From positions 800,001-864,000 of the forward strand of contig OX940864.1 of assembly GCA_954871525.1 (NCBI GenBank): a DNA stretch of 64,000 nucleotides. Reading direction: 5' to 3'. This DNA is from Parietaria judaica (Eukaryota; Streptophyta; Magnoliopsida; Rosales; Urticaceae). Both the position numbers and the translations under genes were made by a program. Shown here piece after piece: positions 25,337 through 43,630 of this stretch. The notes under the pieces were generated by a model. It did no database searches. It saw nothing but the letters and a program-made list of their open reading frames with translations, and had not been told where the DNA came from. Position 1 is the stretch's first letter. Each line of letters opens with the position of its first letter.

Positions 25337-26584
25337 TCAGACGTAAACACCGGAAGAAAGCAGCAAGAACAAGGACCCGAAACCCTGCACATTACCGAGC
25401 CAATGTGAGAAATCAGCAACAGAAATTCGATAAAAAAAAATTGTACGAAAACGGGTCGTAAATCGAATCTGTGGGCTTACCAGGAACACGGATGCCACTG
25501 CTCCTGTTACCAGCTCCTTCGCAATACTGCGGTTTTTACGGGACGAGGTCGCTTCATAGCTGCAAATAAAAAGATTTCTCAGGTTAAGGATACGGAACGT
25601 TAGCGAAACGAGCCTATAACAACCCTCTTATAAATGCATGAGCTCTATTCCAAGTTACAAAAAGCCGGAGTTTAATTCTACATTGAGCTTATAACCTTTG
25701 ACATGAACCGGAATTTGGCTGTTTCAATTGATATCAGTTACGATCTCGTGTCGATTAAGAACGAGATTAGTTGATAGTTTATAAACCCATGAAATATCAT
25801 CAACTAAACTTGTTCTTAACTGATGTTGGATCGTAACAATTTCAAAGCGAAATCGTGCGTCGACTAGACACGATATTCCCGACAACTCTCTACATATTGG
25901 TACTACTTTCAAAGAAAAGATGAATTTCGTTAAGAAAAAGCGGTGAGCTTCTTCATCACATAGCTGGAATTCCCTCTTGTCTCCTAACTTTTTCTGACAG
26001 AAAAGTCAACCAAATTCTTTCACATTTCCATCCAAATGTGAAAATCTGATTTTGAACTCTCGAAAACCGCTGAATCGAATCGCTCATATCAACTAATGAA
26101 CCAGATTTCACAGTTCTAAGCCTAGATTGGGTCATCACTCAAACCAATAACGAGAGATCTCCATTTTCATCAACACATTGCTCAAGAACAATCCTAATCA
26201 AACGAAATCGTCCAATTCTCAAATCAATCAACTGATTCATGACCTAAACCTAATCTCAGACAGCCGAAATTGTCACTCGACTCTCTCGCAAACCAGATCT
26301 ACCAAAACAACACCAAATGATAGTGAATCACAGTCGATCCAGAAACTCAATAACGACGATCAAATCGAATCGGAGAGCTCACATGAAGAATATGGCGGTG
26401 ACGATGAGCCCGATGGCGAGCATGAAGACCGAAAGAGTCGGGTACCAAGCTTCAGGGACTGGACTCGAAATCGGTATCGGAGCCTGAAAAAAATCGAAGA
26501 AAAATACTGAAATACTGAGAAATTCGAAGCAATGGAAGATAGTTGCAGAGAGAAATCCGATGAGATTCTCCGATCACGTACCAT
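25337..26584 (-). CDS. oligosaccharyltransferase small subunit, TMEM258/OST5 type
   Basis: Four exons: 26584-26582 (the ATG alone), 26483-26383, 25559-25481 and 25384-25337. They encode 76 aa. The protein starts MAPIPISSPVPEAWYPTL, has a first membrane helix (LSVFMLAIGLIVTAIFF), a short YEATSSRKNR loop, then a second helix ending FLLLSSGVYV. Length, two-helix topology and the motifs PxxWYPTL, IYEATSS and the GVYV tail match human TMEM258, a subunit of the ER oligosaccharyltransferase that N-glycosylates nascent proteins (family knowledge). The first coding exon being only the start codon is unusual: the intron begins directly after ATG with gtacgtg. The frame closes and all introns are GT-AG. 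No open frame in the locus exceeds about 110 codons, so length-based gene finders can miss it. Confidence 0.88.
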
Positions 26585-27392
26585 TGAAGACGACGATGAG
26601 TTTTTTTTTTTTGTTCTTCGTCTCTTTGGCTTGGAGCTTTGGTCCGTGAGATCGAGTGAATTTGACTCCGTATTTTGTGTTAATTACTTTGGAGCCCCTG
26701 AAAAATGAACTTTGATCAATACGAGAACAGGTATTCATAGTTTGACCCATTGAAATTAATAAAGTTTAACTTTTACCCCTATTTATGAAAACTCTTCATA
26801 ATTAGATCATAAATTTCATTTTATTCTTCGTAATGTAGCCCTCTAAAGTCTACATTTCCGATTCATTTGTCTTATCTAATTAGTATTAATTAAAAAAGAT
26901 AATTTTGCTTTAAATGCCCTCTATTTTCACTTCTTATAAAAACATACCCAGCTAGTTTAAAAAACAATCAAAATATACCGTCGAATGTGGGAGTTATCAA
27001 TATTGTCCTTCTTTGGTAAAAAAAAATATATTGTCCTTTTTTTAATTAAATCAGTAAAATAAATAAAATAGGAATTAAATGCGCAAAATATATTATCTGT
27101 GTTTGTGTAATATAACATAGTTATTATTAGTCATATTTCAATTACAGAAGAACATGTTATGGCACAAAATCTTTCTGTACAATTCTGTTACAAAGACCTT
27201 CTCTCTCTCCATCATGTTCATGTACATTCGAGTTATCGCCGCACTTCTTGGAAAGCCGAGGACACTCCGCCGTGCCACCTCGGAACTTATTAAAGTCCGG
27301 TTCTTTTCCAAATTGCATTCACAACTTTGCCGATTCTCAAATATATTAAAACTCGATCGAGATTTCGAAACCCTAATGAGAAATCCCGGCGC
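26585..27392. other. promoter of the OST-subunit gene and 3' flank of the receptor kinase
   Basis: No gene. AT-rich up to about 27140; the GC-rich part beyond 27360 is the start of the kinase 3' exon region. A plus-strand open frame at 27154-27618 runs antisense to the kinase end and is not supported. Confidence 0.45.
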
Positions 27393-32992
<5,600 letters not shown>

Positions 32993-35900
32993 CACTATCC
33001 CCAAAACTCACTCAGTTTTTTCAATGAAACAGCCAGTTATTTCAGCAATAGTAAGAGAGAGAGAGAGAAAGAAATGAATAGATTGATCGACGATGGCTTA
33101 GCTTAAAGCAAGAACAAAAGGGACGTTGGAGCAGAGTGATGAGAGAGAGAAAGAAGAAATTCATGGAAAAACCCAACACAATCACTGTAAAGACAGTCAC
33201 TTTCTGATATCCGCGAAGAAGAGCTCGTCAAGCTCTGGGTTATGGAGAGAGGCAAAATCTCCATGGAAGGAAGGAGAGGAAGCTCTCTTCACTGAGATGA
33301 AGGAATTGGACCCAACGGAACAAACCCAGAAAAAAAGATCCAAACTTTAATTGTTTTATATAATATATTATATGTATATATATACATGTATATGCATCAC
33401 ACACATGCACTGTTGACAGAGCAGAGTCTCAGTGCAGAGCAAGGGAGAGATGGTGTGGTGGCCAGGTGGAGAAGGAAGAGAAGATAATTTATTCATTTAT
33501 TTGGTTAATAAAAATTTTATAATATAGTTTTATTGAGAGATTTGAGTGATGTGTGACTTTTTATATATTTTTTAGAACTTTTCTCTTTTTGGGGTTCTAA
33601 ATCTACTTGGGAGTTTGGACTTGGAAATTGGGTAGTTTTTTTTGTTTAATATTATGGCAGTTTGGTATTTGGTTGACTCATTTTCTTCTTGATTTCTAGA
33701 GAGACTTTTTTATTTTAATTGTTTTTTTGTGACTTTTTTATTAAAAATTTTATCTAAAAATCAATGTGTACCAATGGGAATTGGCATGGTGTAGTGGTGG
33801 CTTGTTGAGGATCTGTATTTGTCAGCGTGACACGTCACCATATGTTTACTTTCATTTCATGAAGGTGGAAATTCAATGATAATTAATCCATGTTTAGAAA
33901 AGTCTTTTGTAAAATAAGGGTGTGCATAACTAATAACTATAACTAACCCTTTCTTTTATCGAAATTAGAATCGGATCGGATAACAAAGTTTTTTACAAAA
34001 AAAAAAAAAAAAAAAACCGTTAGTATAATAGAATTTAAGAAATATGACACTGTTTATTTATTTCTTAGTCTATTTCTTTTTATATCGGATTGAAGGTAAG
34101 ATTGAGCTTTCGAGATATAGCTTTCATCCGTTAATATTGGATGGTAAAAATATTATTTGAATTTGCACCTAATTACTGTAGAAGTGAAAATTAATAGTTG
34201 CAATATTTTTTATAAAATTTTGAAATACACTTGTACACAAATCAAATTTTCCATGTGAATGTTATTTTTAGTTTGAACCACCAACAATAATAGTCAAACT
34301 AATTCTTAGTTAAAGGATAATTGTATTTTGTTTCAAATGAGAAACAATAGTATATTATAGTTTGGCAATCACATCTTGATATGAGTGGAAGCTTTGTTAA
34401 TTTGTAGCCTTGGAGATGTTTAATTGATTCAAGTCAAAGTAAACAAAGCTTGTTATATATTTAATATAAAAAATTATTTGCTTTATAAATAGGAAAATAT
34501 TAAAAAATATATATAAAATAAAAATAAAAAATTATGAGTAATTTGGACGTTTATGTGAGATTGTGATTAAATAACCAATAAAGAAGGACCCGTGATATGA
34601 TTTTATAAAATTATTTCTTAATTAGATTCATTAAATGTATCGATGAAATGCTTTTTGAGTTCATCATTGCTAATTAAATTCACATAATTGCAATTATATG
34701 CCAACTAATTCTTCCATTTGTTTTAATTAGGGTTTGTAGTAAATTGGGTTAAGACATGAAACCCGCTTTGATGAATAAAAGCTGACTTTTCTATTTCTGA
34801 ATCTTCAAGTGAATCTAATCATGATGCACTTGTCTTTAATTTTTTTAAATTAGTCACATATATTAATTAAAAAGGGATTTACATTCATAAACCTTATCAA
34901 TTATTCGAGTTACTCCTATTTACAAAAAGAATAATAAAATTGCCGACGACTTTGCTAGATTTGTTGTTGAATATTCTTGCCATTGTTACTAGTCTTCATT
35001 TTCGCATTTCGCTTTGTATTTTTCAATGTTTTTGATAAATTTGTTGTTGAATATTCACCTCATCGTAAATGTTCTTAACTTCCATATTTCACTTCGTTTT
35101 TCGATTATGATAATATAAATATAAGAATTTTTATATATTATATACTAGTTCATTTAGTATATAAAAATAATATATTTGAGAAAGACTTTTAAGTTTAGTT
35201 TACTATAAATTTTTTTTTGTTTGATATAATTTTTTTTTCGTTTATATCATAATATTTCATTATTTTGTGTTTTTTTTTTGTTAGCCTACTTAGAATTTAG
35301 GGTTGTTTGGAGGAGTGAACAGTGAAGTGCCTATGTTTTTATTTACATTTGATATGGTAATCATCTGTGATGCACCGATATAGGTATTTTGGATTTTGTA
35401 TGAACAATATATATATATATATATGTATATATGTATATATATAGTGGTCAATTTAGTGAGTAATAATGCACCGATATGTTATATGTATATGTTCAACGAA
35501 CAAGGCAACACTACTAGTTGTTTGGGTTGTCGTTTTGCTTCACAAGACGAAGTTACAAAAAGTTTCTGAAAGCTTTGTCACATATCATCACTATATGTTT
35601 CCTGAATTATTGGCTTTTCCTTTTGTTTTCATGTCATTATCATAAATATATCATTAAAAAACAAGGGAACATTACTAGTACATTAATGCTATTTGTTATA
35701 TAATATGTGTGTACAATATTTCTATAACAAATATATTATTTATTTGAGAATTTAACTAATTTTCTCAATTAATTATCTAACGAGATGAATATAATAAATT
35801 ATGAAGTTATTGTGAAGCAATAAAAAATTATATTTCTCAAAAAACATTCATGATGAAAATTTTAAATTTGAAAGAAATAATTAAATTAACAAAAATATCA

Positions 35901-36309
35901 TAAATTAAGCTCTGCATTGCACACATTTTGTGTCATTTTCTTAAGCTTAAGGTTGGCATTAATCCCAACTCCTTTCCAAATAATTATGAGAGCTAAAAGT
36001 GGAGAGACCTCACCTAAATAGATGGCAAAGAAAGACTTCTTATTAAAGCCATTGTTATACTTATAGGTATATCATATATGTGGTTATAGTATATATACAT
36101 ATATTATATATATATTGAACTTGTACATGTGTTACTTGGTGGAGTCATGAATGTAAGTGAGTAACAAACATTCCTTGAAATTCTCACCTAATAAAACCCA
36201 AAAAAGTTATTTCCCAAAACATAAGGCAACATTTTTTATTTTTCATTTTGGTACCTAACTCTTTGGCATTCCAACAAGTTGACATGCTTGTACGTCCCCA
36301 AAATGTATA
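32993..36309. other. kinase promoter region and intergenic DNA
   Basis: The segment 32993-33420 is GA-rich and is the likely 5' UTR and promoter of the receptor kinase. Beyond it the DNA is AT-rich with no gene. An imperfect direct repeat around ttgttgttgaatattc occurs near 34957 and 35040. Confidence 0.45.
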
Positions 36310-36648
36310 CAAAAAACCCATCCGGGTTTTAGTTTTTTTTATTTATTTTTAAAAACCCGGATACGGATATATCCGGGACCGGAAAAAAAAAATCCCGGAT
36401 ATATCCGGATCCGGGTTAGTGTTTTTTATTTATTTTAATTAAATCTATTTTCTGGACCGTTGATCTTGATGATCCAACGGCCCAGATCAAAACTTATTAT
36501 TTTTTAAAAAAAACCCGGATATTTTGATATCCGGGTTGCGTAATATCCGGATACGGATATATTCGGATCCGGGTTTTTCCGGATCCGGATATATCCGTAT
36601 CCGGTTTTTTTATAAAAAAAAAATTGGGTATCCAGGTTTAACCCGGTG
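36310..36648. repeat. CCGG-rich palindromic island
   Basis: About 15 CCGG sites fall within 340 bp of otherwise AT-rich DNA, arranged as nested palindromes of the words TATCCGGAT and ATCCGGGT. The left block aaaacccggatacggatata is the inverse of the right block tatatccgtatccggttttt, so the whole region folds on itself around a central part (about 36430-36490) that contains ccgttgat and atccaacgg. No coding capacity and no target duplication resolved. Confidence 0.7.
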
Positions 36649-37649
36649 GGGAGATTTTGGGGACTCACTAGTCACTATCACCTTCTTCATCAACTAAAGT
36701 GATTCCCAAAAATGTATGGATCCAATAAATAAAAAATGAGCATTTTATTTTCTTGTGGACCAAGCTATTAGATTTGATCATATAATACATATAGTTGCAT
36801 TGAGTTTCTAGATCTCTATATGATATATCAACCACCACTTTCATCAGCTTGTTACACAAATATATTTTCTTAGATTAAGACAAGTCAGTATAATTCACAA
36901 AATTATATATGGATTATTAGTGGACCATTAGAATTTAAGAGCAACCCACCAAAACTTGTTCTTTTTCTTTATTTTTCACAAAGCCAGAAGCCCCACCAAG
37001 TAATAAGAATTAAAATTATAATAATTAAATTGCGAAAATAAAAATCCCTTCTAAGGTTTGTAGAAACCCCATGTGATCCATGATTTTCTTGCTCAACACT
37101 CTAAGATTCTTCCAGTTCTTTTGCTTTCTTACACTATTACTTTGCTTTCTTGTTAATATGGAATCTAAAAATTTGAAATTTTGGATTTTTTTTCTTCCTG
37201 AAATCTACAAAATTAGAATTTTAATTAAAAGAAATAAAATCATATCTCCGATTCCGTTTTTTGTTTTGTTTGTAATAACGTTTAATTTGTGAAAATCACT
37301 CTAAAACAATACAATAAACAATGACATTATTGTCGTTCTTTTCATCTATGCTGATTTCGATCTTAAATAAAAAGGTTAATCTCATAGTTTTTATAACAAG
37401 TTTAAAGTAATTATTTTGATGAAGCGGACAATTTCAGTTATAATTTATTCACAATTTCAGTTATAGTTTTCATTGGAACAAAAAAAAAGAAAGAAAGAGA
37501 AAAGGATAAAGCTTCAACACTCACTTGCTTTCTATTGGCATCCCTATGCGATTGTGATGAGCTTCTTTCCAAGGAAACCTTTTTGAAGCCATTAATTGGA
37601 GAAGAAGAGCAAGGTTTTTGGGTCCATAATGATGCTTATTTTCTCCCAC

Positions 37650-37701
<52 letters not shown>

Positions 37702-38056
37702 TAAACCCATGTGCAGCATGCATTCACACGTTACCCCCACAATCTCTATCTTTTTTATCTCTTTTTTTTCCTTCTGATTATGCAATATATATATATATAC
37801 ATACACACACACATATAAATATATATATATATATATCTTGTATGAATGGAGCACCAATGTGTTTGTTTTATGTCACTTTAGGCTTTTTTTAAGGCTGAAA
37901 AAGAAACATACTTTGTGTCATTAAATTGGTGTTGACCTCACTCTCAAGGCACCTATTATTGGGACTTACTAAATAATATCTTCATAAATTATGCAAGATA
38001 TTTATTTGGACATTCATTGTGATTATTAGGCCACTAAATTATTTTTACTGTCAATT

Positions 38057-38094
<38 letters not shown>

Positions 38095-38974
38095 TACTGT
38101 CATCTTAGGTTAAAAAAGATTATCATAAATGCATAATTGGAACTTTACTAATACGAGATATGACTAACAGATAGAGGAACAAGCATACGTGTAACGAAAA
38201 GGCTTAATTTTCAGAGACTCTAACTTCGGACTCATTAGTAATCTTTCAATTGGCGGTTTATAATAAGCTAAGATGTTAATACAATATTTATTTTTGCATA
38301 TGTGTTAGTCATGGTAAAGATTATTTTTGAAATGTTAATATAATACAACAAAAGATACTATAAATTTACCACATAATTTTGAGGCCTTGAAGCGTATTTA
38401 ACAACCAAAACATAGTACTTTTATTTCGGATAACTAGAATACCAATTCCGTTTTTAGAATTCCGAGTAAATCCGGATGCGACGGTTTCAATTCCAAAGCT
38501 TAACAGAACAATAGGACTATAATTTCCATTTCAGTTTATCCAAAAAAAAAATGTTAGTTAATCTAGACCGTCAAAGCTGGATGCGAGATCCAACTGCGTG
38601 CAAAATAGAAAACAGGAAGAGAGTTAAGAATACACCACACACAATAATTGAATGCTTCTTCCATGGTATAGCACAAAATTCAAAGAATTGAATCGATTCG
38701 TATGAGTTTCCAACAACTATCATAAATTAAAGAAGAAGCCCTGAAAATATCTTCTTTCTTCTCAACAATAAACATATAACAAAATTTTACAAATAAAAAA
38801 CGGGTATCGTTATAAGCTTCACCGGTACCAATTTCCACCACAACGAAGAGCCAGAAAGTGGGATTTTCGGATCATTTCGGGAGAAAACGACGTTGAATTC
38901 CAGTCAGTGCATTTTGAACCGGATGAACATTTTTTGGGACTCAAAATGACACGCGAGACGTCGTATGTTAGAAA
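36649..38974. other. intergenic, with long AT microsatellites
   Basis: No gene. It contains an (AT)n run at about 37650-37696, another near 37784-37835, and one at about 38061-38091. Chance frames through these encode only Ile-Tyr repeats. The segment just below 38975 is the 3' flank of the CWF19-like gene. Confidence 0.55.
37650..37696. repeat. (AT)n microsatellite
   Basis: An uninterrupted dinucleotide run of about 23 units, one of the longest simple repeats in the window. Similar runs occur near 38061, 48437 and 60163. Confidence 0.9.
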
Positions 38975-41900
38975 TCACTCGTTAGGATCGAATTCTCGGA
39001 ATTGATCCTTGAAATCAGCGGCCATTCTCGTTTCTTCTTCTTTGGTGCAAGCACAGTTCCTCCAATCGGCTCTATCTGCCATCTTCAGCAACCCGGCTAC
39101 GACCTGGAAATGTCGAACATGTTTACAATATTCAACAAATATTTGTGAAAGCCCTTTTTCGTAAAATAATTATCACACCCTAAAGTTGTATTTTCACGTC
39201 ATGATACCGAAAGTCTTTAACGGAATTAATATTTTGGCACGGTACTTCTGTGGGCTAAATATGGAAACATATCAAAGTGTGGCTTTCCACGTGGCAAACG
39301 CTAACAGCCACATGGACTGATTTCTCGGTCAACTCCCAAATGTCGAGTTTGGGTACTTTTGCCGCTATTTACGGAGGTTGTATACACAGCAGAGCATTTG
39401 ACCAAAGGTTGGGTCTTTTTGCCGCAATTAACCCTAATGCGAAAAGAATAAATATGATTTCAACATTTTACAAATCTTACCTCACGCCCAAATTGTGCCG
39501 GGAATTTCGCGTTATCCTCGATCACGTGCGATAATAGAGTACCGTCCGGAAGTTCGACATAGAAAAAACTGAGATTCCTGTCAAACTGAGTCTTCAGATA
39601 GTTTCTTCCTTCAGATATGTTATTGACTGCAATAAACCAAGAAATTGGGTAAATTTGCCAGAATTTTAACCTCAGACAACCAATACCACACACACACAAA
39701 AAAAAAATGATATGTTTGCGCCATATGATTGTCGAAAGGGTAAAATATAAAGAGACAGCATTCACTTACATTTCCTGATCACGAATTTGAACTCGAGCTT
39801 TTCGGCGGCTAAATTAAAAATAGTTTGAAGAGCAGCAGCCCTGGAAGAGGGAACTGGAATAGCCTACAGAACGTAGAAAAGATAAAGAATAATATATTTA
39901 ATACATATGTTTATATGTATATACGCCAGACTCCATAAAAAGAGTATTCATCTATAAAGTTTTGGTGAATCTCGATTGACTTAATTGTGTGTATTTTCGT
40001 TTCGGGATCTAGCGGACTCTCCATAATGAAAAATTAAATAGTAATTCTAATTAAAAAGATGTAGTAATATTAATTCAGCTTACCTGGAGATTAGCATGAG
40101 TACTTCTTTTCGACGCCCACTCGAAGAAGACGACATCCTTCCCTTGGGTCTTTTGATACTTCCTGAGGCTGTTTTGGAATTTACAGAGATCGATTTCGCC
40201 GTTTCCGGGAAGAGAGAGGGTATTAGGCAAATGCTCCACGGGAATTACTAACACGTGGTCTTCCACGAGCGGGCCTTTAGGCAACGCACAGTACACATTT
40301 TCTCCAACACTGATTATAAGATGTGACTCGAGGTTGGGGCTTGACAGGCAAAACCAGCACTCTTTCGATCTGAAAATTAATTCATTTCAGTCTCCATTTT
40401 TACATTTCTAATTGGAGTTTTTGACAGAAACGGCCTTCGCTTGGGATATGGTACGTGCGCAGATCGTCTCTCCAATCAGAAAATGCACGCATAACTGTTG
40501 TAATCCAAAAGCATAACGTATATGCCTCTATATTGTTTAATTTCATTAAATCTAGCAAAAAATTACACTGAATATATATATATATATATATATTAGGGGT
40601 GAAAATGTCATTGTATAATTTCTTTAAATTTTAAAATAATTATAGTCATTATATGATATAGTTATTCTAAAACTAGATAAATCATGAAAATTTACAATTG
40701 TTTTTTAGCTTAATTTTGGTTAGTTTTTTTTTTACGAAATAAAGCAAAAACACCAAATGCGCTACAGTTTTGGATTAACGGGTCATGCGCACAAACTCTC
40801 CGATCAGAGGGGCCATTTACACACTTACCGTGTATCACTTTGGCAATTGTGGTAAAAACACTCCTATATAATAGATTGTGGAGAATTCATTAGTAAGAGA
40901 TCAACCTTTTTGATGAAGCATTTTCGGATCCGCCTCTCCTTTGAGAAATGCTCTCACCTTCCTCTTGCAAGCTATGCTTGAATTTGCAATCTGGACCCCT
41001 TTCACATTTCCCCTTGTTGATAAAATCGAAACAAACGCCCCTCATGTATTGCTCTCTCGCTTCCATATCGTGTTGAAAATGACACGAGTCACCTCGTGGA
41101 CAATCCCCAGATGATAGAAATTTGAAACACATCTTTTCCCCGTCTCCAGCACCGTGCTTCTGTCGTTTCTTTGAGACATCATATCTCCAGTATTGAGAAT
41201 CAGCATCACCTTCATTTGGTCTCTTTGTGGATTCATGCCCTTGCTGCAATGTGTAAGGCGATACTGTAGTGTTTGTCGTCTTCATACCGATCTCTGAAGC
41301 AGACATCGTAGACGCTGGAGTAGGAGAAATTGCGTGAATAAATTTCTGAAAAAGCAGGAATGAAAACCGAAGTTACAAATGCACAAATTTAAATTGTATG
41401 TCTATATATATTGTCTATATATATATATGAAGCCATCTATCATGATACATAAGTGAATATATATAGACCTGCTTATGCTTATTCCCAACAGGAGCAAGAC
41501 CCAAAAAGCGGGTCACGTGTGTGACGTCAACATTGGTGTAAGGTTCACGATCGTAATAAACACCTTTGGTACCTGCAATGTGATAACTATAGCACCAGAC
41601 AAAATGCCCATTAGAAGAAGAACAAGAAGGGGAAAAGAAGATAGAAAACTCACCGATACTCGCATTATAAGTTATAACTATTAACAAGAAAGATAATTTA
41701 ATGGTTCATATAATTATGCACAAAAATTTCTAATCTAAAGAACTAGTCTCGTACCGTGGTTTAATTTCAGCAACTAATTCTGCAACAATCGAATCGCTCC
41801 CTGTGGACTCCGATATTCCCGGAGGAATATTGGACGTTGATGATCCGTTCGTGACCCCACTCGGCCATTCATTAGTGAGCTTCAGTTAACGGAGACACAG

Positions 41901-42674
41901 TGAAAACATCGTATAAAAACTTGAAGAAAAAAAATTTGCAATCTTTTCAAAGTAGAAGGATATGTGAGAAACAGATCAACGACTCCAGGTTCCTCGGCCA
42001 TCGCTCTCAAGGCATCGACATCGTCCTGACTGTAAGTCCCAAACTGCTGAGCACTCGAAGATTGCCTACCGGATAAATATGCCACGGATAATCCTATGAA
42101 GAGGCCGTTACATCATAAGAACATCATCAACTCTAACAACAAAGGAGTCGATGCAGCGGGAAATAACGGTTACAATCACTTCCACAAACACAAAAATCGC
42201 TCTCGTTCTTGCAGGTTTCGAGTGTCCCTGATTACTCAGGTCGAAATTCGTCCATATTCTATAACTAAATGCAAATCTATTCGTCCATATTCGCGCTTGC
42301 ACAAATCTTCTAGAAAGTTCCGAATTCTCAATCCACTAGAAATTTCACCATTGCCAGAAACTGTGTCAGAAAGATCACATACCATGAAGAGTAAACTTGC
42401 CACTGCCTTTGAGCCAGAACAAGTTCTCGGAGACTCTCAACCCGTCCATCTTGAATCCTTTGTTCGCGGCGTCGTTCGAGGCCGCCGAGAGGAACTTCAC
42501 GGAGCCGACGCCGTAGTCGCCGACGAAGTAGGTCGGGAGAGGGATCGCCGCGCGGCCTTCGACGTAGTCCGCGAACTCGGCAAGCTGATCCGCCGACTCC
42601 GGGAAGAACTGCCCGACGCAGAGCACGGCGTCGAACGGACCGGCCGATTTGTTCACCTGCGACGAATCGAGGTT

Positions 42675-42705
<31 letters not shown>

Positions 42706-42799
42706 GAGAGAAAAGAGAGAGTACGGCGGCGAGTCGTTTGCCGAGGTGGCTGAGGCGGCCATTGACGTCGCCGCAGAGGAGAATCCGCGGAGGAGCCAT
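38975..42799 (-). CDS. CWF19L1-like protein with two CCCH zinc fingers (At5g56900/C3H64 type)
   Basis: Ten exons, 603 aa: 42799-42725, 42656-42383, 42093-41964, 41874-41755, 41586-41469, 41345-40906, 40369-40084, 39863-39770, 39626-39481, 39103-38975. The N-terminus (PRILLCGDVNGRL, then FDAVLCVGQFFPES) is the metallophosphatase-like part of CWF19L1. Two C-x8-C-x5-C-x3-H fingers lie at residues 312-331 and 344-363. The CwfJ HIT-like region follows (ECWFCLSSPNLESHLIIS, LVEDHVLVIPVEHLPNT, THANLQ). The last part, FPAQFGRE, is the second CwfJ domain. CWF19 relatives take part in lariat turnover and late spliceosome steps (family knowledge). Intron 3 is not GT-AG: only ATATCCTT...TTAAC...AC termini give LTNEW in frame. 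Intron 1 is almost entirely a CT microsatellite. The total of 604 codons closes in frame, supporting all junctions. A decayed copy of part of exon 2 lies at 46180-46628. Confidence 0.9.
39180..39434. mobile_element. right half of a Mutator-type MITE in intron 9
   Basis: The right end, ttgggtctttttgccgcaat then TAACCC, matches the right end of the family seen at 17590. Inner words shared include gggtacttttgcc and tttgaccaaa, and one ccacgtggc box is present. The left end is not clear; the start given is approximate. It lies inside an intron of the CWF19L1-like gene. Confidence 0.55.
41875..41963 (-). other. U12-type AT-AC intron of the CWF19L1-like gene
   Basis: The 89-nt intron begins ATATCCTTCT, a full match to the U12 5' splice consensus ATATCCTT. 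It ends TTAACTGAAGCTCAC, with a TTAAC branch site (tccgttaac, 7 of 9 against TTCCTTAAC) about 10-12 nt from the terminal AC. No GT-AG alternative in this stretch keeps the downstream frame, while this one joins GTTGATCTGTTTCTCAC to TAATGAATGG to give DLFLTNEW, the family sequence. Confidence 0.88.
42657..42724 (-). repeat. 68-nt intron 1 consisting mainly of a CT microsatellite
   Basis: Between donor GTAC and acceptor GTCGCAG, most of the intron is (CT)n on the coding strand, followed by ctaacctc, a plausible branch site. The length is close to the lower limit for plant introns, so repeat-length change could affect splicing. Confidence 0.75.
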
Positions 42800-42911
42800 G
42801 GGAGGACAGCGACGAGCTCCGGCGAGATTCAGCTCTGAACAAGGTTTTGGGGGTTTTTGAAGACGACCCATTTGGAAGAAAAACGACATTGAAAAATGTG
42901 ACTATAGAATT

Positions 42912-43370
42912 ATACGACATGTATAGTAAGTAGTAAACGACATAAATGCCTCTAAACTTTGTTTATTAGTCTTTTTATTTTTATTTTTAAAGAGGTCTAT
43001 TTTGTCTCTTAAACTTTAGTTTGTGGCATTAATTTTGTTTATTGGCATACCAAAATCATCCATCAATCTATCATTTTCTCTGATTTGATTTCAACGGGAA
43101 TATGTGGCGCGTATTTTGCTGATATTTTTTCACTTTGGACTTCGGGCGTCTTTGTTGTCAAAATGTAGGTGTTTTTGCCGCGATTATAAAGATATACGAG
43201 ATGAGTAGAGTAAGAAGATACGACATTAAATTTTGATCGTAGAGTAAGAGATACGACATGAGTAATAGTAAGCTAAAGAAAATAGATTAATTGACATAAA
43301 TGCCTCTAAACGTTGTTTATTGGTCTATTTTGTCCTTAAACTTTACTTAGTGGCATTGATTCTTCGGGAT
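42912..43370. repeat. diverged direct repeat between the CWF19-like and STP genes
   Basis: The segment around 42912-43035 (tacgacatg, then gacataaatgcctctaaac, ttgtttatt, taaacttta, gtggcatt) recurs at about 43246-43362 in the same order. There is no gene in 42800-43630. Origin unknown. Confidence 0.6.
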
Positions 43371-43630
43371 TTATTTTTTCTTCTTCAAAAGGACCATATG
43401 TTAAATTAAAACAGAATGAAAATTATTAATAAATGATAACCGAACAAGCACCATATAAAAAACAGTCTTAAATAACTTTAAGAAGTCCAAAATTATATGT
43501 ACAGCTAAAATAAATGTCATAAAATTGCTAGCAAAAGTGATCAACGTATCAACTTAAAAACTATTTCTAAGTATAAAAATAAAAAATAAAAAACTGAAAA
43601 CTTAACAAACTCAAAGTCTATAATAACCGA

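Noticed and set aside
37535..37892. Frames rich in Ile-Tyr repeats
   Set aside because: Pure translation of AT microsatellites.
41882..41964. GT-AG intron or readthrough for intron 3 of the CWF19-like gene
   Set aside because: The only GT near the border (gatct|gtttct) puts the next exon out of frame; readthrough meets a stop and loses the family motif LTNEW.
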